Both the position numbers and the translations under genes were made by a program. 64,000 bases of DNA. It comes from Pseudomonas sp. KNUC1026 (GTDB lineage: Bacteria; Pseudomonadota; Gammaproteobacteria; Pseudomonadales; Pseudomonadaceae). The stretch is from assembly GCF_021650705.1 (NCBI RefSeq), contig NZ_CP087138.1, positions 2,728,001-2,792,000 of the forward strand. Reading direction: 5' to 3'. The notes under the pieces were generated by a model. It made no database searches. It was given only the letters and a program-made list of their open reading frames with translations, and was not told the origin of the DNA. This document shows positions 9,498-18,900 of the stretch, in pieces (positions within the stretch are counted from its first letter, which is position 1; each line of letters opens with the position of its first letter).

Positions 9498-10841
9498 TCA
9501 CCCTGCCCGCTTGCCAGGGCTGTGATACAGGTCCGCGAACATGTCGGCCATGGCCTCTTCGCTGGGTTCGTCCTGGATCTGAGCACTGACGGCACGGCTG
9601 ACCAGTTGATGGCGCCGCGGCAGGTGAAGGTCGTCAGGAATGCGCGGGCCATCGGTCAGGTACGCCACGGGCAATTCTTGACTGATCGCCAGGCTCAGGA
9701 CTTCGCCGAGGCTGGCGGTTTCATCGAGCTTGGTCAGGATGCAGCCGGCCAGGCCACAGCGCTTGTAGCTGTGGTAAGCCGCCTGCAGCACTTGTTTCTG
9801 GCTGGTAGTGGCCAGCACCAGGTAGTTGCGCGAGCGAATGCCGCGGCCGGCGAGGCTCTCCAGCTGCAGCTTGAGGGCCGGGTCGCTGGCTTGCAGGCCG
9901 GCGGTATCGATCAGCACAACGCGCTTGCGCAGCAATGGCTCCAGCGCCTGGGCCAGCGATTGGCCTGGGTCGACATGGGTTACAGGCACGTTGAGGATGC
10001 GCCCCAGCGTCTTGAGTTGCTCCTGTGCCCCGATGCGGAAACTGTCCATGCTCACCAATGCGATATTTTGCGCGCCGTATTTAAGCACATATCGCGCGGC
10101 GAGCTTGGCCAGAGTGGTGGTCTTGCCCATGCCGGCAGGGCCGACCATGGCAATCACACCGCCCTCTTCCAGCGGCTCTGCCTCGGGCGTCTGGATCATC
10201 CGCGCCAGGTGCGCCAGCAGCATGCGCCAGGCCTGGCGAGGCTCGCTGTAGTCATTGACTTGCGCCAACAGGTCACGCGCCAGTGGGCCAGACAAGCCGA
10301 TACGCTGAAGCCGGCGCCACAGGTTGGCTTGCTCCGGGCGGCTGCCCTGCAATTGGCTCCAGGCTAGCGAACCCAGTTGCACTTCGAGCAATTCGCGAAG
10401 GCCGTTGAGCTCCTGACGCATCGAGTCGAACAGCCGCGGGTCAACGCTCGGCGCTGCCGGTGCAGCCGCCGCCGCGGGCGCAGGTTTGCTGCCGCCACGC
10501 AGTTGGTCTTCGATATTGGGTTCGATGAGCGGCTCGACAGCCGTCAGCGGCAGGCCGGCGAACAATTGACGGTTGTTGGTGCCGTCGCTGTCCTGGCCAC
10601 GCGTGGTGAGTTCAGCCTGAGCCGAAACGATGCGCGACTGAGTCTTGCGCAATTCGTTTTCCAGTTCCAGGTTGGGCTCTCGCGGTGCGAGTGCGGAGAG
10701 TTTGTAATCGAGCGCGGCAGTGAGCTCTACACCGCCGGCAATACGGCGGTTGCCAATGATCGCGGCGTCCGAACCCAGCTCGTCACGAACCAGCTTCATC
10801 GCTTGACGCATGTCGGCGGCAAAAAAGCGCTTCACTTGCAT
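9498..10841 (-). CDS. flhF: Flagellar SRP-family GTPase FlhF
   Basis: The protein has 447 residues. A basic N-terminal domain (MQVKRFFAADMRQAMKLVR) and an Ala/Pro-rich linker precede the N and G domains. The G domain shows P-loop GPAGMGKTTT, the DTAGLQASD G3 motif and TKLDETASLGEVL (G4/closing loop). FlhF is the SRP-like GTPase that marks the cell pole where the flagellum is assembled, in balance with FleN. It starts 12 bases after the flhA stop, so the two are co-transcribed. The frame is intact. Confidence 0.95.
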   Translation of the reverse strand: MQVKRFFAADMRQAMKLVRDELGSDAAIIGNRRIAGGVELTAALDYKLSALAPREPNLELENELRKTQSRIVSAQAELTTRGQDSDGTNNRQLFAGLPLTAVEPLIEPNIEDQLRGGSKPAPAAAAAPAAPSVDPRLFDSMRQELNGLRELLEVQLGSLAWSQLQGSRPEQANLWRRLQRIGLSGPLARDLLAQVNDYSEPRQAWRMLLAHLARMIQTPEAEPLEEGGVIAMVGPAGMGKTTTLAKLAARYVLKYGAQNIALVSMDSFRIGAQEQLKTLGRILNVPVTHVDPGQSLAQALEPLLRKRVVLIDTAGLQASDPALKLQLESLAGRGIRSRNYLVLATTSQKQVLQAAYHSYKRCGLAGCILTKLDETASLGEVLSLAISQELPVAYLTDGPRIPDDLHLPRRHQLVSRAVSAQIQDEPSEEAMADMFADLYHSPGKRAG

Positions 10842-10852
10842 ACCCTGCTACC

Positions 10853-12974
10853 TCAGCCGTTCGGCCCTACTGTCGCCACGATCGTCACTTGTTTGTTGTC
10901 AGGGATTTCCTGATACGCCAGCACATGCAGATTGGGTACCGCCAACCGACCAAAGCGCGAGAGCATCGCCCGGACCGGCCCTGCGACCAGAAGGATCGCA
11001 GGTTGGCCAAGCATTTCCTGACGCTGCGACGCTTCGATCAAGGAGCGCTGCAACCGCTCAGCCATGCCAGGCTCCAGCAAAACGCCTTCTTCCTGACCCT
11101 GACCGGCCTTCTGCAAACTATTGAGCAATATCTGTTCCAACTTTGGTTCAAGTGTGATCACTGGCAGCTCAGACTCAGTGCCCACAATGCTTTGCACGAT
11201 TGCGCGGGACAATGCGGCGCGTACGTGCTGCACCAGCGCGGCGGTATCTTGACTCCGGCTGGCATTGTTGGCGATCGCCTCGGCGATGGTGCGGATGTCG
11301 CGTACCGGCACCTGTTCGGCCAGCAAGGCCTGCAATACCTTGAGCAGCGCCGACAGCGAAAGCACGCCCGGGACGAGTTCCTCGGCCAGCTTGGGAGACG
11401 CCTTGGCCAGAACCTGCAGCAGTTGCTGCACTTCTTCGTGCCCCAATAGCTCATGGGAGTGTTTTTGCAGAATCTGGTTCAAGTGGGTTGCCACTACAGT
11501 GCTAGCATCCACTACCGTATAGCCCAGGGACTGGGCCTGCGCGCGGTTGCTGATCTCGATCCACACCGCCTCCAGGCCGAAGGCCGGATCACGCGCCTGG
11601 ATGCCGTTGAGGTTGCCGAACACCTGGCCGGGGTTGATCGCAAGCTCCCGGTCAGGATAGATCTCGGCCTCTGCCAGGATCACGCCCATCAGCGTGAGGC
11701 GGTAGGCACTGGGGCAAGGTCCAGGTTGTCGCGAATGTGCACGGTGGGCATCAGGAAGCCCAGATCCTGTGACAGCTTCTTGCGCACCCCTTTAATACGC
11801 GCCAGTAATTCGCCACCTTGGTTGCGATCCACCAACGGGATCAGGCGATAACCGACTTCCAGCCCGATCATGTCGATAGGCGATACGTCGTCCCAGCCCA
11901 GCTCCTTGGTCTCGGCACTGCGCTGCGGCGAGGGCAAGGCCTCTTGCTGGCGTTGCACCTCCGCGGCAGCAATCACCTTGGCCTCGTTCTGCTTTTTCCA
12001 GATCAGGTAGGCACCGCCGCCGGCCATCAGCGCCAGGCTCAGGAAGGCAATGTGCGGCATGCCCGGCACGATGCCCATGATCAGCATCAAGGCAGCAGAC
12101 ACCGCCAGCGCCTTGGGCGAATCGAACATCTGCCGGGTGATCTGCTTGCCCATGTCTTCCGAACCGCTGGCCCGGGTCACCATCACGGCAGCGGAGGTCG
12201 ACAGCAGCAGCGACGGCAATTGCGCCACCAGGCCGTCACCGATGGTCAGCAGTGCGTAGGTTTTGCCGGCATCGGCGAAGCTCAGCCCGTGCTGGAGGAT
12301 ACCGATGGCCATGCCGCCAATCAGGTTGATGAACAGAATCAGCAGGCCGGCGACGGCATCACCGCGCACGAACTTGCTGGCGCCGTCCATGGAGCCGTAG
12401 AACTCAGCCTCGGCGGCGACTTCAGAGCGGCGGTGCTTCGCGCCCGCCTGGTCGATCAGGCCAGCGTTGAGGTCGGCGTCGATCGCCATCTGTTTGCCGG
12501 GCATGGCATCGAGGGTGAAGCGCGCGCTTACCTCGGAGATGCGCCCTGCGCCCTTGGTGACCACCACGAAGTTGATGATCATCAGGATGGCGAACACCAC
12601 CGCACCGACCACGTAGTTGCCGCCAATCACCACTTCACCGAACGCCTGGATCACCTTGCCCGCGGCTTGGTGCCCCTCATGGCCGTGCAGCATGACCACC
12701 CGCGTCGACGCCACGTTCAGCGCCAGGCGCAGCAACGTCGCCACCAGCAGGATGGTGGGAACACCGCGAAATCCAGGGGCCGCAGCGCGTAGACGCTGAC
12801 CAGCAGCACCACGATCGAGAGGGCGATGTTAAAGGTAAAGAAGACGTCGAGCAGAAACGGCGGTATCGGCAGCGTCATCATCGCCAGCATGATGAGCAGC
12901 AGCAGCGGCACCCCCAGGTTACCGCGGGCCAGGCCCCGAGCGTTATTCAGAAGTTGCGTGCGATCCACCGCCAT
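10853..12974 (-). CDS. flhA: Flagellar export gate protein FlhA (two frame breaks)
   Basis: Three frames together give one FlhA of about 707 residues, the usual size. The N-terminal piece has the first membrane segments (LGVPLLLLIMLAMMTLPIPPF, VYALRPLDFAVFP). The middle piece carries the FHIPEP-type region and remaining membrane segments (MATLLRLALNVASTRVVML). The last piece is the cytosolic domain that binds late export chaperones. Breaks lie near 12757 and 11707; adding one C to a short C run fixes each. I chose ATG at 12974 over 12983 because GGGGA lies 9-10 bases before the former but abuts the latter. FlhA is the core of the flagellar type III export gate. Confidence 0.93.
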
Positions 12975-13028
12975 GACGTTCATTCCCCAGCAAACTTTTG
13001 ACGCGTTCAGCGTGCGTGCGTGCTGCTT

Positions 13029-13044
13029 TGCAAGAAGCCTTCCA
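13029..13044 (-). promoter_or_regulatory. Sigma-54 (-24/-12) promoter for flhA operon
   Basis: The minus strand reads TGGAAGGCTTCTTGCA. This matches the RpoN consensus TGGCACG-N4-TTGCW at the invariant GG and GC with correct spacing. It lies about 55 bases upstream of the flhA start. Pseudomonas flhA-flhF-fleN-fliA transcription is known to need RpoN and FleQ, which fits. Confidence 0.7.
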
Positions 13045-13193
13045 CTTTCGGATGGCTGCTTGCATATGGGTGCGACCGCGTGGATGCCTGGAAATGCTCA
13101 GGGAGGCGACGGGCGTCAAGCACCTGCGAACCATGAAGGGCGCAAGCCGATCAAAGCGAGAGCTGAACGCCGATCAAAAAGGAGAACAACGAA

Positions 13194-13221
13194 AAAAGGC
13201 AGCCATAAATGGCTGCCTTTT
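13194..13221 (-). terminator. Terminator of the tRNA-Val/tRNA-Asp unit
   Basis: A 7-bp stem (GGCAGCC/GGCTGCC) with a 6-base loop is flanked by AAAAAA on the left and TTTT on the right. Read on the minus strand it is a classic intrinsic terminator ending in TTTTTT, 45 bases after tRNA-Asp. The symmetry may make it work in both directions. Confidence 0.8.
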
Positions 13222-13265
13222 CAAGGACGCTCCGGAATGTTCAGTGGGTTCCAAAGCTTCTGATA

Positions 13266-13342
13266 TGGCGCAGCGGACGGGACTCGAACCCGCGACCCCC
13301 GGCGTGACAGGCCGGTATTCTAACCGACTGAACTACCGCTGC
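13266..13342 (-). tRNA. tRNA-Asp (GTC)
   Basis: The minus strand from 13342 gives a 77-base tRNA starting GCAGCGGTAGTTCAG and ending TCCGCTGCGCCA with an encoded CCA. The acceptor stem pairs GCAGCGG with CCGCTGC. The anticodon loop CCTGTCACG holds anticodon GTC (Asp), and the T-loop is GGTTCGAGTCC. Confidence 0.97.
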
Positions 13343-13363
13343 GCGATACACCTCGTGAGCGAG

Positions 13364-13439
13364 TGGTGGGTGATGACGGGATCGAACCGCCGACCCTCTG
13401 CTTGTAAGGCAGATGCTCTCCCGGCTGAGCTAATCACCC
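13364..13439 (-). tRNA. tRNA-Val (TAC)
   Basis: The minus strand from 13439 gives a 76-base tRNA starting GGGTGATTAGCTCAG and ending CATCACCCACCA with an encoded CCA. The acceptor stem pairs GGGTGAT with ATCACCC. The anticodon loop CCTTACAAG holds anticodon TAC (Val). It is the first gene of the two-tRNA unit. Confidence 0.97.
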
Positions 13440-13461
13440 TTCGTCTCTCGGTGTGGCGCGC

Positions 13462-13490
13462 ATTCTACGGAGGCACTTCCACCATGGCAA
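13462..13490 (-). promoter_or_regulatory. Sigma-70 promoter of the tRNA unit
   Basis: On the minus strand TTGCCA and TAGAAT are separated by exactly 17 bases. A GC-rich discriminator (GCGCGC) follows, and tRNA-Val begins about 23 bases after the -10. A near-consensus promoter with GC-rich discriminator is typical of stringently controlled tRNA genes. Confidence 0.8.
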
Positions 13491-13601
13491 GCGTTTTTTC
13501 AAAATAATTTTTCAGTGCTTTCAATAACCTAGCCCGAGGTTGGCGAACCGCCCCACAGGGAGAATAATGCGCCCCCTATGCCTTAAGGAGACGCACGCCC
13601 A

Positions 13602-14522
13602 ATGTGGTTCAAGAACCTGCTTGTCTATCGCCTGACCCAGGACATCCCCTTCGACCCGCAAGCACTGGAAGACGCCCTGGCGAGCAAACCCGCACGCCCC
13701 TGCGCCAGCCAGGAACTGGCCACCTACGGTTTCGTGGCGCCGTTCGGCAAGGGCCCGGATGCGCCACTGGCGCACGTGAGCGGGGACTTTCTTCTGGTGG
13801 CCGCCCGCAAGGAGGAGCGCATCCTGCCAGGCAGCGTTGTGCGTGACGCGGTCAAGGAAAAGGTCGAGGAGATCGAGGCCGAGCAGATGCGCAAGGTCTA
13901 TAAAAAGGAACGCGAGCAGATCAAGGACGAGATCATCCAGGCCTTCCTGCCGCGCGCCTTCATCCGCCGCTCCAGCACCTTCGCCGCCATCGCCCCCAAG
14001 CAAGGGCTGATTCTGGTCAACTCCGCCAGCGCCAAGCGTGCCGAAGACCTGCTGTCTACCCTGCGCGAAGTGCTTGGCACGCTGCCGGTACGCCCGCTGA
14101 CCGTGAAGATCGCCCCGACCGCCACCCTCACCGACTGGGTCAAGACGCAAAAAGCGGCTGCCGACTTCTTCGTGCTCGACGAGTGCGAACTGCGCGACTC
14201 CGGTGAAGACGGCGGCATCGTGCGCTGCAAGCGCCAGGACCTCACCAGCGACGAGATTCAGCTGCACCTGAACACCGGCAAGCTGGTCACTCAACTGTCG
14301 CTGGCCTGGCAGGACAAACTGTCTTTCGTTTTGGACGACAAGATGATCATCAAGCGCCTGCGCTTCGAAGAGCTGCTGCAAGAGCAGGCTGAACAGGATG
14401 GCGGCGACGACGACCTGGGCCAGCAGGACGCAAGCTTCACCCTGATGATGCTGACCTTCGGCGAATTCCTGCCGGCGCTGTTCGAGGCGCTGGGCGGTGA
14501 AGACACGCCCCAGGGCCTCTGA
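13602..14522 (+). CDS. rdgC: Nucleoid/recombination-associated protein RdgC
   Basis: The protein has 306 residues, the normal RdgC length. It has the family N-terminus [11 protein letters not shown], the central conserved core ([22 protein letters not shown]) and the C-terminal helix region (ALFEALGGE). RdgC forms a ring-shaped dimer that encloses duplex DNA and restrains RecA-promoted strand exchange; it is needed in cells with replication-restart defects. AAGGAG lies 9-10 bases upstream of the ATG. It is transcribed away from the tRNA unit. Confidence 0.95.
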   Translation: MWFKNLLVYRLTQDIPFDPQALEDALASKPARPCASQELATYGFVAPFGKGPDAPLAHVSGDFLLVAARKEERILPGSVVRDAVKEKVEEIEAEQMRKVYKKEREQIKDEIIQAFLPRAFIRRSSTFAAIAPKQGLILVNSASAKRAEDLLSTLREVLGTLPVRPLTVKIAPTATLTDWVKTQKAAADFFVLDECELRDSGEDGGIVRCKRQDLTSDEIQLHLNTGKLVTQLSLAWQDKLSFVLDDKMIIKRLRFEELLQEQAEQDGGDDDLGQQDASFTLMMLTFGEFLPALFEALGGEDTPQGL

Positions 14523-14553
14523 CGCTTACACATTCCTATAAGAGAGAAGCCCC

Positions 14554-15477
14554 ATGCGTGCCCTCGCCGCCCTCAGCCGCTTCGTCGGCAATACCTTCGC
14601 CTGGTGGGTGCTGCTGTTCGCCATCCTGGCGTTTCTGCAACCCGGCTGGTTCATCGCACTGAAGGTGGCCATCGTGCCGTTGCTGGGGCTGGTGATGTTC
14701 GGCATGGGCCTGACCCTCAAGCTCGACGACTTCGCCGCCGTATTCCGCCAACCCTGGCGAGTGGGCCTGGGTTGCGTGGCGCATTTTGTGATCATGCCGG
14801 GCGTGGCCTGGCTGCTGTGCCAGGCGTTCCACCTGCCGCCGGAGATTGCGGTGGGTGTGATCCTGGTGGGTTGCTGCCCGAGCGGCACCTCGTCGAATGT
14901 GATGACCTGGCTGGCCAAGGGTGACCTGGCGCTGTCTGTGGCCATCGCCGCCGTCACCACGCTGATTGCACCGCTGGCAACGCCTGCGCTGATCTGGCTG
15001 CTGGCCTCGGCCTGGATGCCGGTATCGTTCTGGGAGATGTTCATTTCCATCCTGCAGTTCGTGATGCTGCCGATCGTGTTGGGCGTGCTGGCGCAGCGCC
15101 TGCTGGGCGAGAAGGTACAACTGGCGGTGGACGTGCTGCCGCTGGTGTCAGTGGTGAGCATCGTGATGATCGTCTGCGCGGTGGTGGCGGCGAGCCAGGC
15201 GAAAATCGCCGAGTCCGGCCTGCTGATCATGCTGGTGGTGATCCTGCACAACAGCTTCGGCTATGCGCTGGGCTACGGCACCGCGCGGCTGTTCGGCCTG
15301 CCGTTGGCGCAGCGCAAGTCGCTGGCGCTGGAGGTGGGCATGCAGAACTCCGGGCTCGGCGCGGCGCTGGCTGCTGCGCATATTTCACCGCTGGCTGCAG
15401 TGCCGAGCGCGCTGTTCAGCGTGTGGCACAACATCAGCGGCGCGCTGCTTTCGACTTACTTCCGCCGGCTGAAGTAA
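14554..15477 (+). CDS. BASS-family (bile acid:sodium symporter-like) transporter
   Basis: This 307-residue protein has about nine to ten hydrophobic segments. The family hallmarks are visible: VGCCPSGTSSNVMTWLAKGD (the discontinuous helix) and ALEVGMQNSGLGAALA. Members import organic acids such as pantoate, ketoacids or bile acids with sodium; the substrate cannot be told from sequence. It lies 31 bases after rdgC with AAGAGAGAAGC ahead of the ATG and may share that transcript. A stem-loop follows the stop. Confidence 0.85.
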   Translation: MRALAALSRFVGNTFAWWVLLFAILAFLQPGWFIALKVAIVPLLGLVMFGMGLTLKLDDFAAVFRQPWRVGLGCVAHFVIMPGVAWLLCQAFHLPPEIAVGVILVGCCPSGTSSNVMTWLAKGDLALSVAIAAVTTLIAPLATPALIWLLASAWMPVSFWEMFISILQFVMLPIVLGVLAQRLLGEKVQLAVDVLPLVSVVSIVMIVCAVVAASQAKIAESGLLIMLVVILHNSFGYALGYGTARLFGLPLAQRKSLALEVGMQNSGLGAALAAAHISPLAAVPSALFSVWHNISGALLSTYFRRLK

Positions 15478-15486
15478 ACGCCGGCA

Positions 15487-15511
15487 GGGGCTTGCCGACC
15501 GCGCAAGCCCC
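15487..15511 (+). terminator. Stem-loop after the BASS transporter gene
   Basis: A 9-bp perfect stem (GGGGCTTGC/GCAAGCCCC) with a 7-base loop lies 10 bases after the stop. There is no T run, so it may act as a processing or weak termination structure. Confidence 0.45.
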
Positions 15512-15561
15512 CTACCCTATCTGCCCTTGCTGAACAACGCTCGCTCGGAAGACGCCGGCAC

Positions 15562-15589
15562 TTGCCTGATTGCGCAATCAATGTATTAT
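15562..15589 (+). promoter_or_regulatory. Promoter with palindromic operator, sugar-acid operon
   Basis: TTGCCT (15562-15567) and TATTAT (15584-15589) are 16 bases apart and form a plausible sigma-70 promoter. The spacer region is filled by the perfect 14-base palindrome TGATTGCGCAATCA (15567-15580), where a bound repressor would block RNA polymerase. Confidence 0.55.
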
Positions 15590-15643
15590 CCGGAAACAGC
15601 AGCCTGGCCAAAAATGCCCCGGCTGCTTCTTCTGAAATCGATA

Positions 15644-15657
15644 TGATTGCGCAGTCA
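15644..15657 (+). promoter_or_regulatory. Second operator copy, sugar-acid operon
   Basis: TGATTGCGCAGTCA repeats the upstream palindrome with one mismatch, 77 bases further on and 41 bases before the MFS start codon. Two spaced copies suggest cooperative binding or looping by a dimeric regulator. The regulator gene is not adjacent. Confidence 0.5.
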
Positions 15658-15697
15658 TCGATTATCAGAATCCAAGCGGCCAACAAGGACAATAACC

Positions 15698-17047
15698 ATG
15701 AGCCAGCTCCAAACCAGCGCCAAACCCACGCGGGTGCGCTACCTGATCCTGGCGATGATCTTCATCGTCACCGTGTTCAACTACGTCGACCGCGCCACCC
15801 TTTCCGTGGCCGCGCCTGCGATGCGCCATGACCTGGGCTTCGACGCAGTCATGATGGGCATCGCGTTTTCCGCCTTCGGCTGGGCCTACACCAGCATGCA
15901 GCTACCCGGCGGCATCATCCTCGACCGCTACGGCTCGCGCCTTGTGCTGGGCCTGAGCCTGGTGCTGTGGTCGGCGCTCACCTTCGTGCAGGGCTTCGTC
16001 GACCTGTTCAGCTCTGCTTTCCTGGCGCTGTTCGTGCTGCGCTTTCTGATGGGCGTGGCCGAGTCGCCGGCCTTCCCGGCCAACAACCGCCTGACCGTGA
16101 TGTGGTTCCCGCGCCAGGAGCGGGGCCTTGCCACGGCGGTGTTTCAGTCGGCGCAGTACTTCGCCCTGGCGGTGTTCACACCATTGATGGTCTGGCTGCT
16201 GGGCGCTTTCGGCTGGCAGCACGTGTTCTTCTGGACCGGCGCTGCCGGCATCCTGCTGGGGTTCGTGTGGTTCGCCCTGGTGCGCGAGCCGCGCAAGGAC
16301 CATCGCGTCAACCAGGCTGAAATCGACCACATCGAAGCGGGCGGCGGCCTGCCGAATCTGGGCGATGCGCCCACGCCCTTCAGCTGGGCGCGGGTCAAGG
16401 CCATTGGTGGCAACCGCATGATGCTGGGCGTTTACCTGGGCCAGTTCTGCCTCACCACCATCACCTGGTTCTTCCTGACCTGGTTCCCCACCTACCTGAT
16501 CGAAGCCAAGGGCATGAGCATGCTCAAGGTCGGCCTGGTGGCGGCAATCCCTCCGGTGGCCGGCTGCCTGGGCGGGGTGATTGGCGGGGTGTGGTCCGAC
16601 TGGCTGCTGCGCCGCGGCCATAGCCTGACCTTCGCGCGCAAGCTGCCGATCATCACCGGCCTGCTGCTGTCGAGCTCCATCGTTATCGCCAACTACACCC
16701 AGTCGGTGGCGGTGGTCACACTGGTGATGTCGATCGCCTTCTTCGCCAAGGGCGTCGGCAACCTGGGCTGGTGCATCGTCGGTGACGTCTCGCCCAAGCG
16801 CGCCATGGGCGTGAGCGGGGCGATGTTCAACTTCTGCGGCAACATCGCCAGCATCATCACGCCCATTGCCATCGGCGTGCTGATCAACGAGCTGGGCTCG
16901 TTCGACGCCGCGCTGATGTATGTCGCGGCCATGGGCCTGCTCGGCGCGTTCGCCTACCTGGTCATCGTCGGCCCGCTCAAGCGCCTGGAGCTCGATGATG
17001 AGCCTGGCCAGCCGCTGCCCGAAGCCGTGGCCGAACCTGCTCACTGA
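15698..17047 (+). CDS. MFS transporter, hexuronate/aldarate type
   Basis: This protein of about 449 residues has twelve predicted membrane segments and begins MSQLQTSAKPTRVRYLILAM. The VFNYVDRATLSVAAP and GGIILDRYGSR motifs match the anion:cation symporter (glucarate/galactarate/phthalate) branch of the MFS. A longer in-frame ORF begins at 15647, but ATG 15698 has AAGGACA upstream and begins where the family does. The next gene, 25 bases downstream, is a sugar-acid dehydratase, so the transporter probably imports its substrate by proton symport. Palindromic operators lie upstream. Confidence 0.88.
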   Translation: MSQLQTSAKPTRVRYLILAMIFIVTVFNYVDRATLSVAAPAMRHDLGFDAVMMGIAFSAFGWAYTSMQLPGGIILDRYGSRLVLGLSLVLWSALTFVQGFVDLFSSAFLALFVLRFLMGVAESPAFPANNRLTVMWFPRQERGLATAVFQSAQYFALAVFTPLMVWLLGAFGWQHVFFWTGAAGILLGFVWFALVREPRKDHRVNQAEIDHIEAGGGLPNLGDAPTPFSWARVKAIGGNRMMLGVYLGQFCLTTITWFFLTWFPTYLIEAKGMSMLKVGLVAAIPPVAGCLGGVIGGVWSDWLLRRGHSLTFARKLPIITGLLLSSSIVIANYTQSVAVVTLVMSIAFFAKGVGNLGWCIVGDVSPKRAMGVSGAMFNFCGNIASIITPIAIGVLINELGSFDAALMYVAAMGLLGAFAYLVIVGPLKRLELDDEPGQPLPEAVAEPAH

Positions 17048-17072
17048 ATCTGCATTGCACAAGGAAAGCCTC

Positions 17073-18224
17073 ATGAATTCGCACACCCCTTCCGGCGACA
17101 ACGACACCATCTGCTGGGTCCGCCTGGCGTCGGTCTACCTGCCGCTGGCCAACCCCATCAGCGATGCCAAGGTGCTCACCGGCCGGCAAAAGCCGATGAC
17201 CGAAATCGCCATCCTGTTCGCCGAGATCGAAACCCGCGACGGCCACTGCGGGCTGGGCCTGAGCTACTCCAAGCGCGCCGGCGGCCCCGGCCAGTTCGCC
17301 CACGCTCAGGAAATCGCGCCGGCGCTGCTGGGCGAGAACCCCAGCGACATCGCCAAACTGTGGACCAAGCTGTGCTGGGCCGGCGCCTCGGTCGGCCGCA
17401 GCGGCCTGGCGACACAGGCCATCGGCGCCTTCGATGTTGCGCTGTGGGATCTGAAAGCCAAGCGCGCAAACCTTTCGCTGGCGCGCCTGCTCGGTGCCCA
17501 GCGCGATTCGGTTCGCTGCTACAACACCTCTGGCGGCTTCCTGCACACACCGCTGGATCAACTGCTGAAGAACACTGAAATCTCCCGTGAAAAAGGCATC
17601 GGCGGTATCAAGCTGAAAGTCGGCCAACCCGACTGCGCCAAGGACATCGAACGCGTCAGCGCGGTACGCCGCCACCTGGGCCAGGATTTCCCGCTGATGG
17701 TCGACGCCAACCAGCAGTGGGACCGCCCCACCGCACAGCGCATGTGCCGGCGCTTCGAGGAGTTCAACCTGGTGTGGATCGAGGAGCCGCTGGACTGCTA
17801 CGACGCCGAAGGCCATGCCGACCTCGCCCGCCAGTTCGATACGCCGATCGCCACAGGTGAAATGCTCACCAGCGTTGCCGAGCACCTGGAGTTCATCCGC
17901 CTGCGCGGCGCCGATTACCTGATGCCCGACGCCCCGCGCGTGGGCGGCATCACGCCGTTTCTCAAGGTGGCAGCGCTGGCAGAGAGCACGGGGCTGATGC
18001 TGGCGCCGCACTTTGCCATGGAGCTGCACGTCCACCTGGCCGCCACTTACCCCACCGAGCCGTGGGTAGAGCACTTCGAATGGCTGGAGCCGCTGTTCAA
18101 CGAGCGGCTGGAAACCCGCGACGGGCGCATGCTGGTGCCCACCCGCCCGGGCCTGGGCTTGACGCTGTCGGAACAGGTGGCAGGTTGGACGGCGCAGGAG
18201 GCGACGTTCGGCCAGCGCGCCTGA
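17073..18224 (+). CDS. Enolase-superfamily dehydratase, probable L-talarate/galactarate dehydratase
   Basis: The protein has 383 residues. The mandelate-racemase-type layout is clear: KxK base motif (GGIKLKVGQPD), metal ligands in MVDANQQW, WIEEPLD and TGEML, an Asp-containing strand (MPDAPRVGGITPFLK) and the partner His in APHFAMELH. The whole C-terminal half resembles characterised L-talarate/galactarate dehydratases, which remove water from these aldarates to give a 2-keto-3-deoxy sugar acid. ATG 17073 has AAGGAAA upstream. It forms an operon with the MFS gene. Related acid-sugar dehydratases share many motifs, so the exact substrate is inferred. Confidence 0.82.
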   Translation: MNSHTPSGDNDTICWVRLASVYLPLANPISDAKVLTGRQKPMTEIAILFAEIETRDGHCGLGLSYSKRAGGPGQFAHAQEIAPALLGENPSDIAKLWTKLCWAGASVGRSGLATQAIGAFDVALWDLKAKRANLSLARLLGAQRDSVRCYNTSGGFLHTPLDQLLKNTEISREKGIGGIKLKVGQPDCAKDIERVSAVRRHLGQDFPLMVDANQQWDRPTAQRMCRRFEEFNLVWIEEPLDCYDAEGHADLARQFDTPIATGEMLTSVAEHLEFIRLRGADYLMPDAPRVGGITPFLKVAALAESTGLMLAPHFAMELHVHLAATYPTEPWVEHFEWLEPLFNERLETRDGRMLVPTRPGLGLTLSEQVAGWTAQEATFGQRA

Positions 18225-18240
18225 CGCGCCGCAAGTGCCG

Positions 18241-18794
18241 CTACCTGGCGTCAGCCGGGTGCGGCACCACGAATGCCTCGATGCCCTGGCTGGCCATCAG
18301 CTCAGCCTTCTTGGCCTGGGCTTCGGCCTGGGTGGCGAACGGGCCCAGGTACGCTTCGGTCTTGCCGCCACGGGTGGCGACATTGGCCACGAAACCTTTC
18401 TCGATCAGCCGCGAGGTCATGTCGCTGAGCGCACCCATGGCGTTGTCGGCGATCCGCACCTCCAGCCATTGGCCGCGTCGGCTTGAGACTGCTCCGGTGC
18501 AGGCGAGCCGCAGATTGTCCGCACTGCCTCGTTGTTGCCCTGCGGGTCAAGGATGGCGTGGTAGCCGTCTTCGGCCTTGATCGCAACGTAGCTCACATAG
18601 GCGGTGTAATTGCCTGCCGCGTCCTTGCCGCGCACCTGCCCGCACACATTGCCCTGCGCCAGCGGGCGCACGTTGGCGAACTTGGCCGTGGACGGATTTT
18701 GCAGCTGGGCGGCCACCGCTTTGTGGGCCTGGGTGACATCGTTGTCGCAACCGGCCAGGGCCAGCAGCGCGGCCGCTACCATCAACTTGCGCAC
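18241..18794 (-). CDS. SPOR-domain lipoprotein (one frame break)
   Basis: A GTG at 18794 (AGAGGAA upstream) opens a protein with a lipoprotein signal (LMVAAALLALAGC, lipobox LAGC). About 75 residues follow that resemble small Pseudomonas lipoproteins (NPSTAKFANVRPLAQGNVCGQV). The frame breaks near 18467 and continues as a SPOR-like domain (FVANVATRGGKTEAYLGPF, EAQAKKAELMASQG) ending at 18241. SPOR domains bind denuded peptidoglycan strands at the septum. One base restores a protein of about 184 residues. It converges on the dehydratase gene, with 16 bases between stops. Confidence 0.75.
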
Positions 18795-18900
18795 GGGAAT
18801 TCCTCTCTTCCAAGCGTCGGGGCCGGCGATTCTAGCACCAAGGGCAAATGCGCGATGTGGCATGATGCCGCCCTGCCCTACCGCTTTAGAGATTGCCCCG

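Noticed and set aside
12943..13134. A 63-residue ORF upstream of flhA on the minus strand
   Set aside because: It overlaps the flhA start and the sigma-54 promoter, has no recognisable motif and no good ribosome-binding site.
12998..13507. A 169-residue plus-strand ORF across the two tRNAs
   Set aside because: It is antisense to the tRNAs, producing the well-known spurious pattern (RTGLEPATPGV, MTGSNRRPSACKAD), and overlaps their promoter and terminator.
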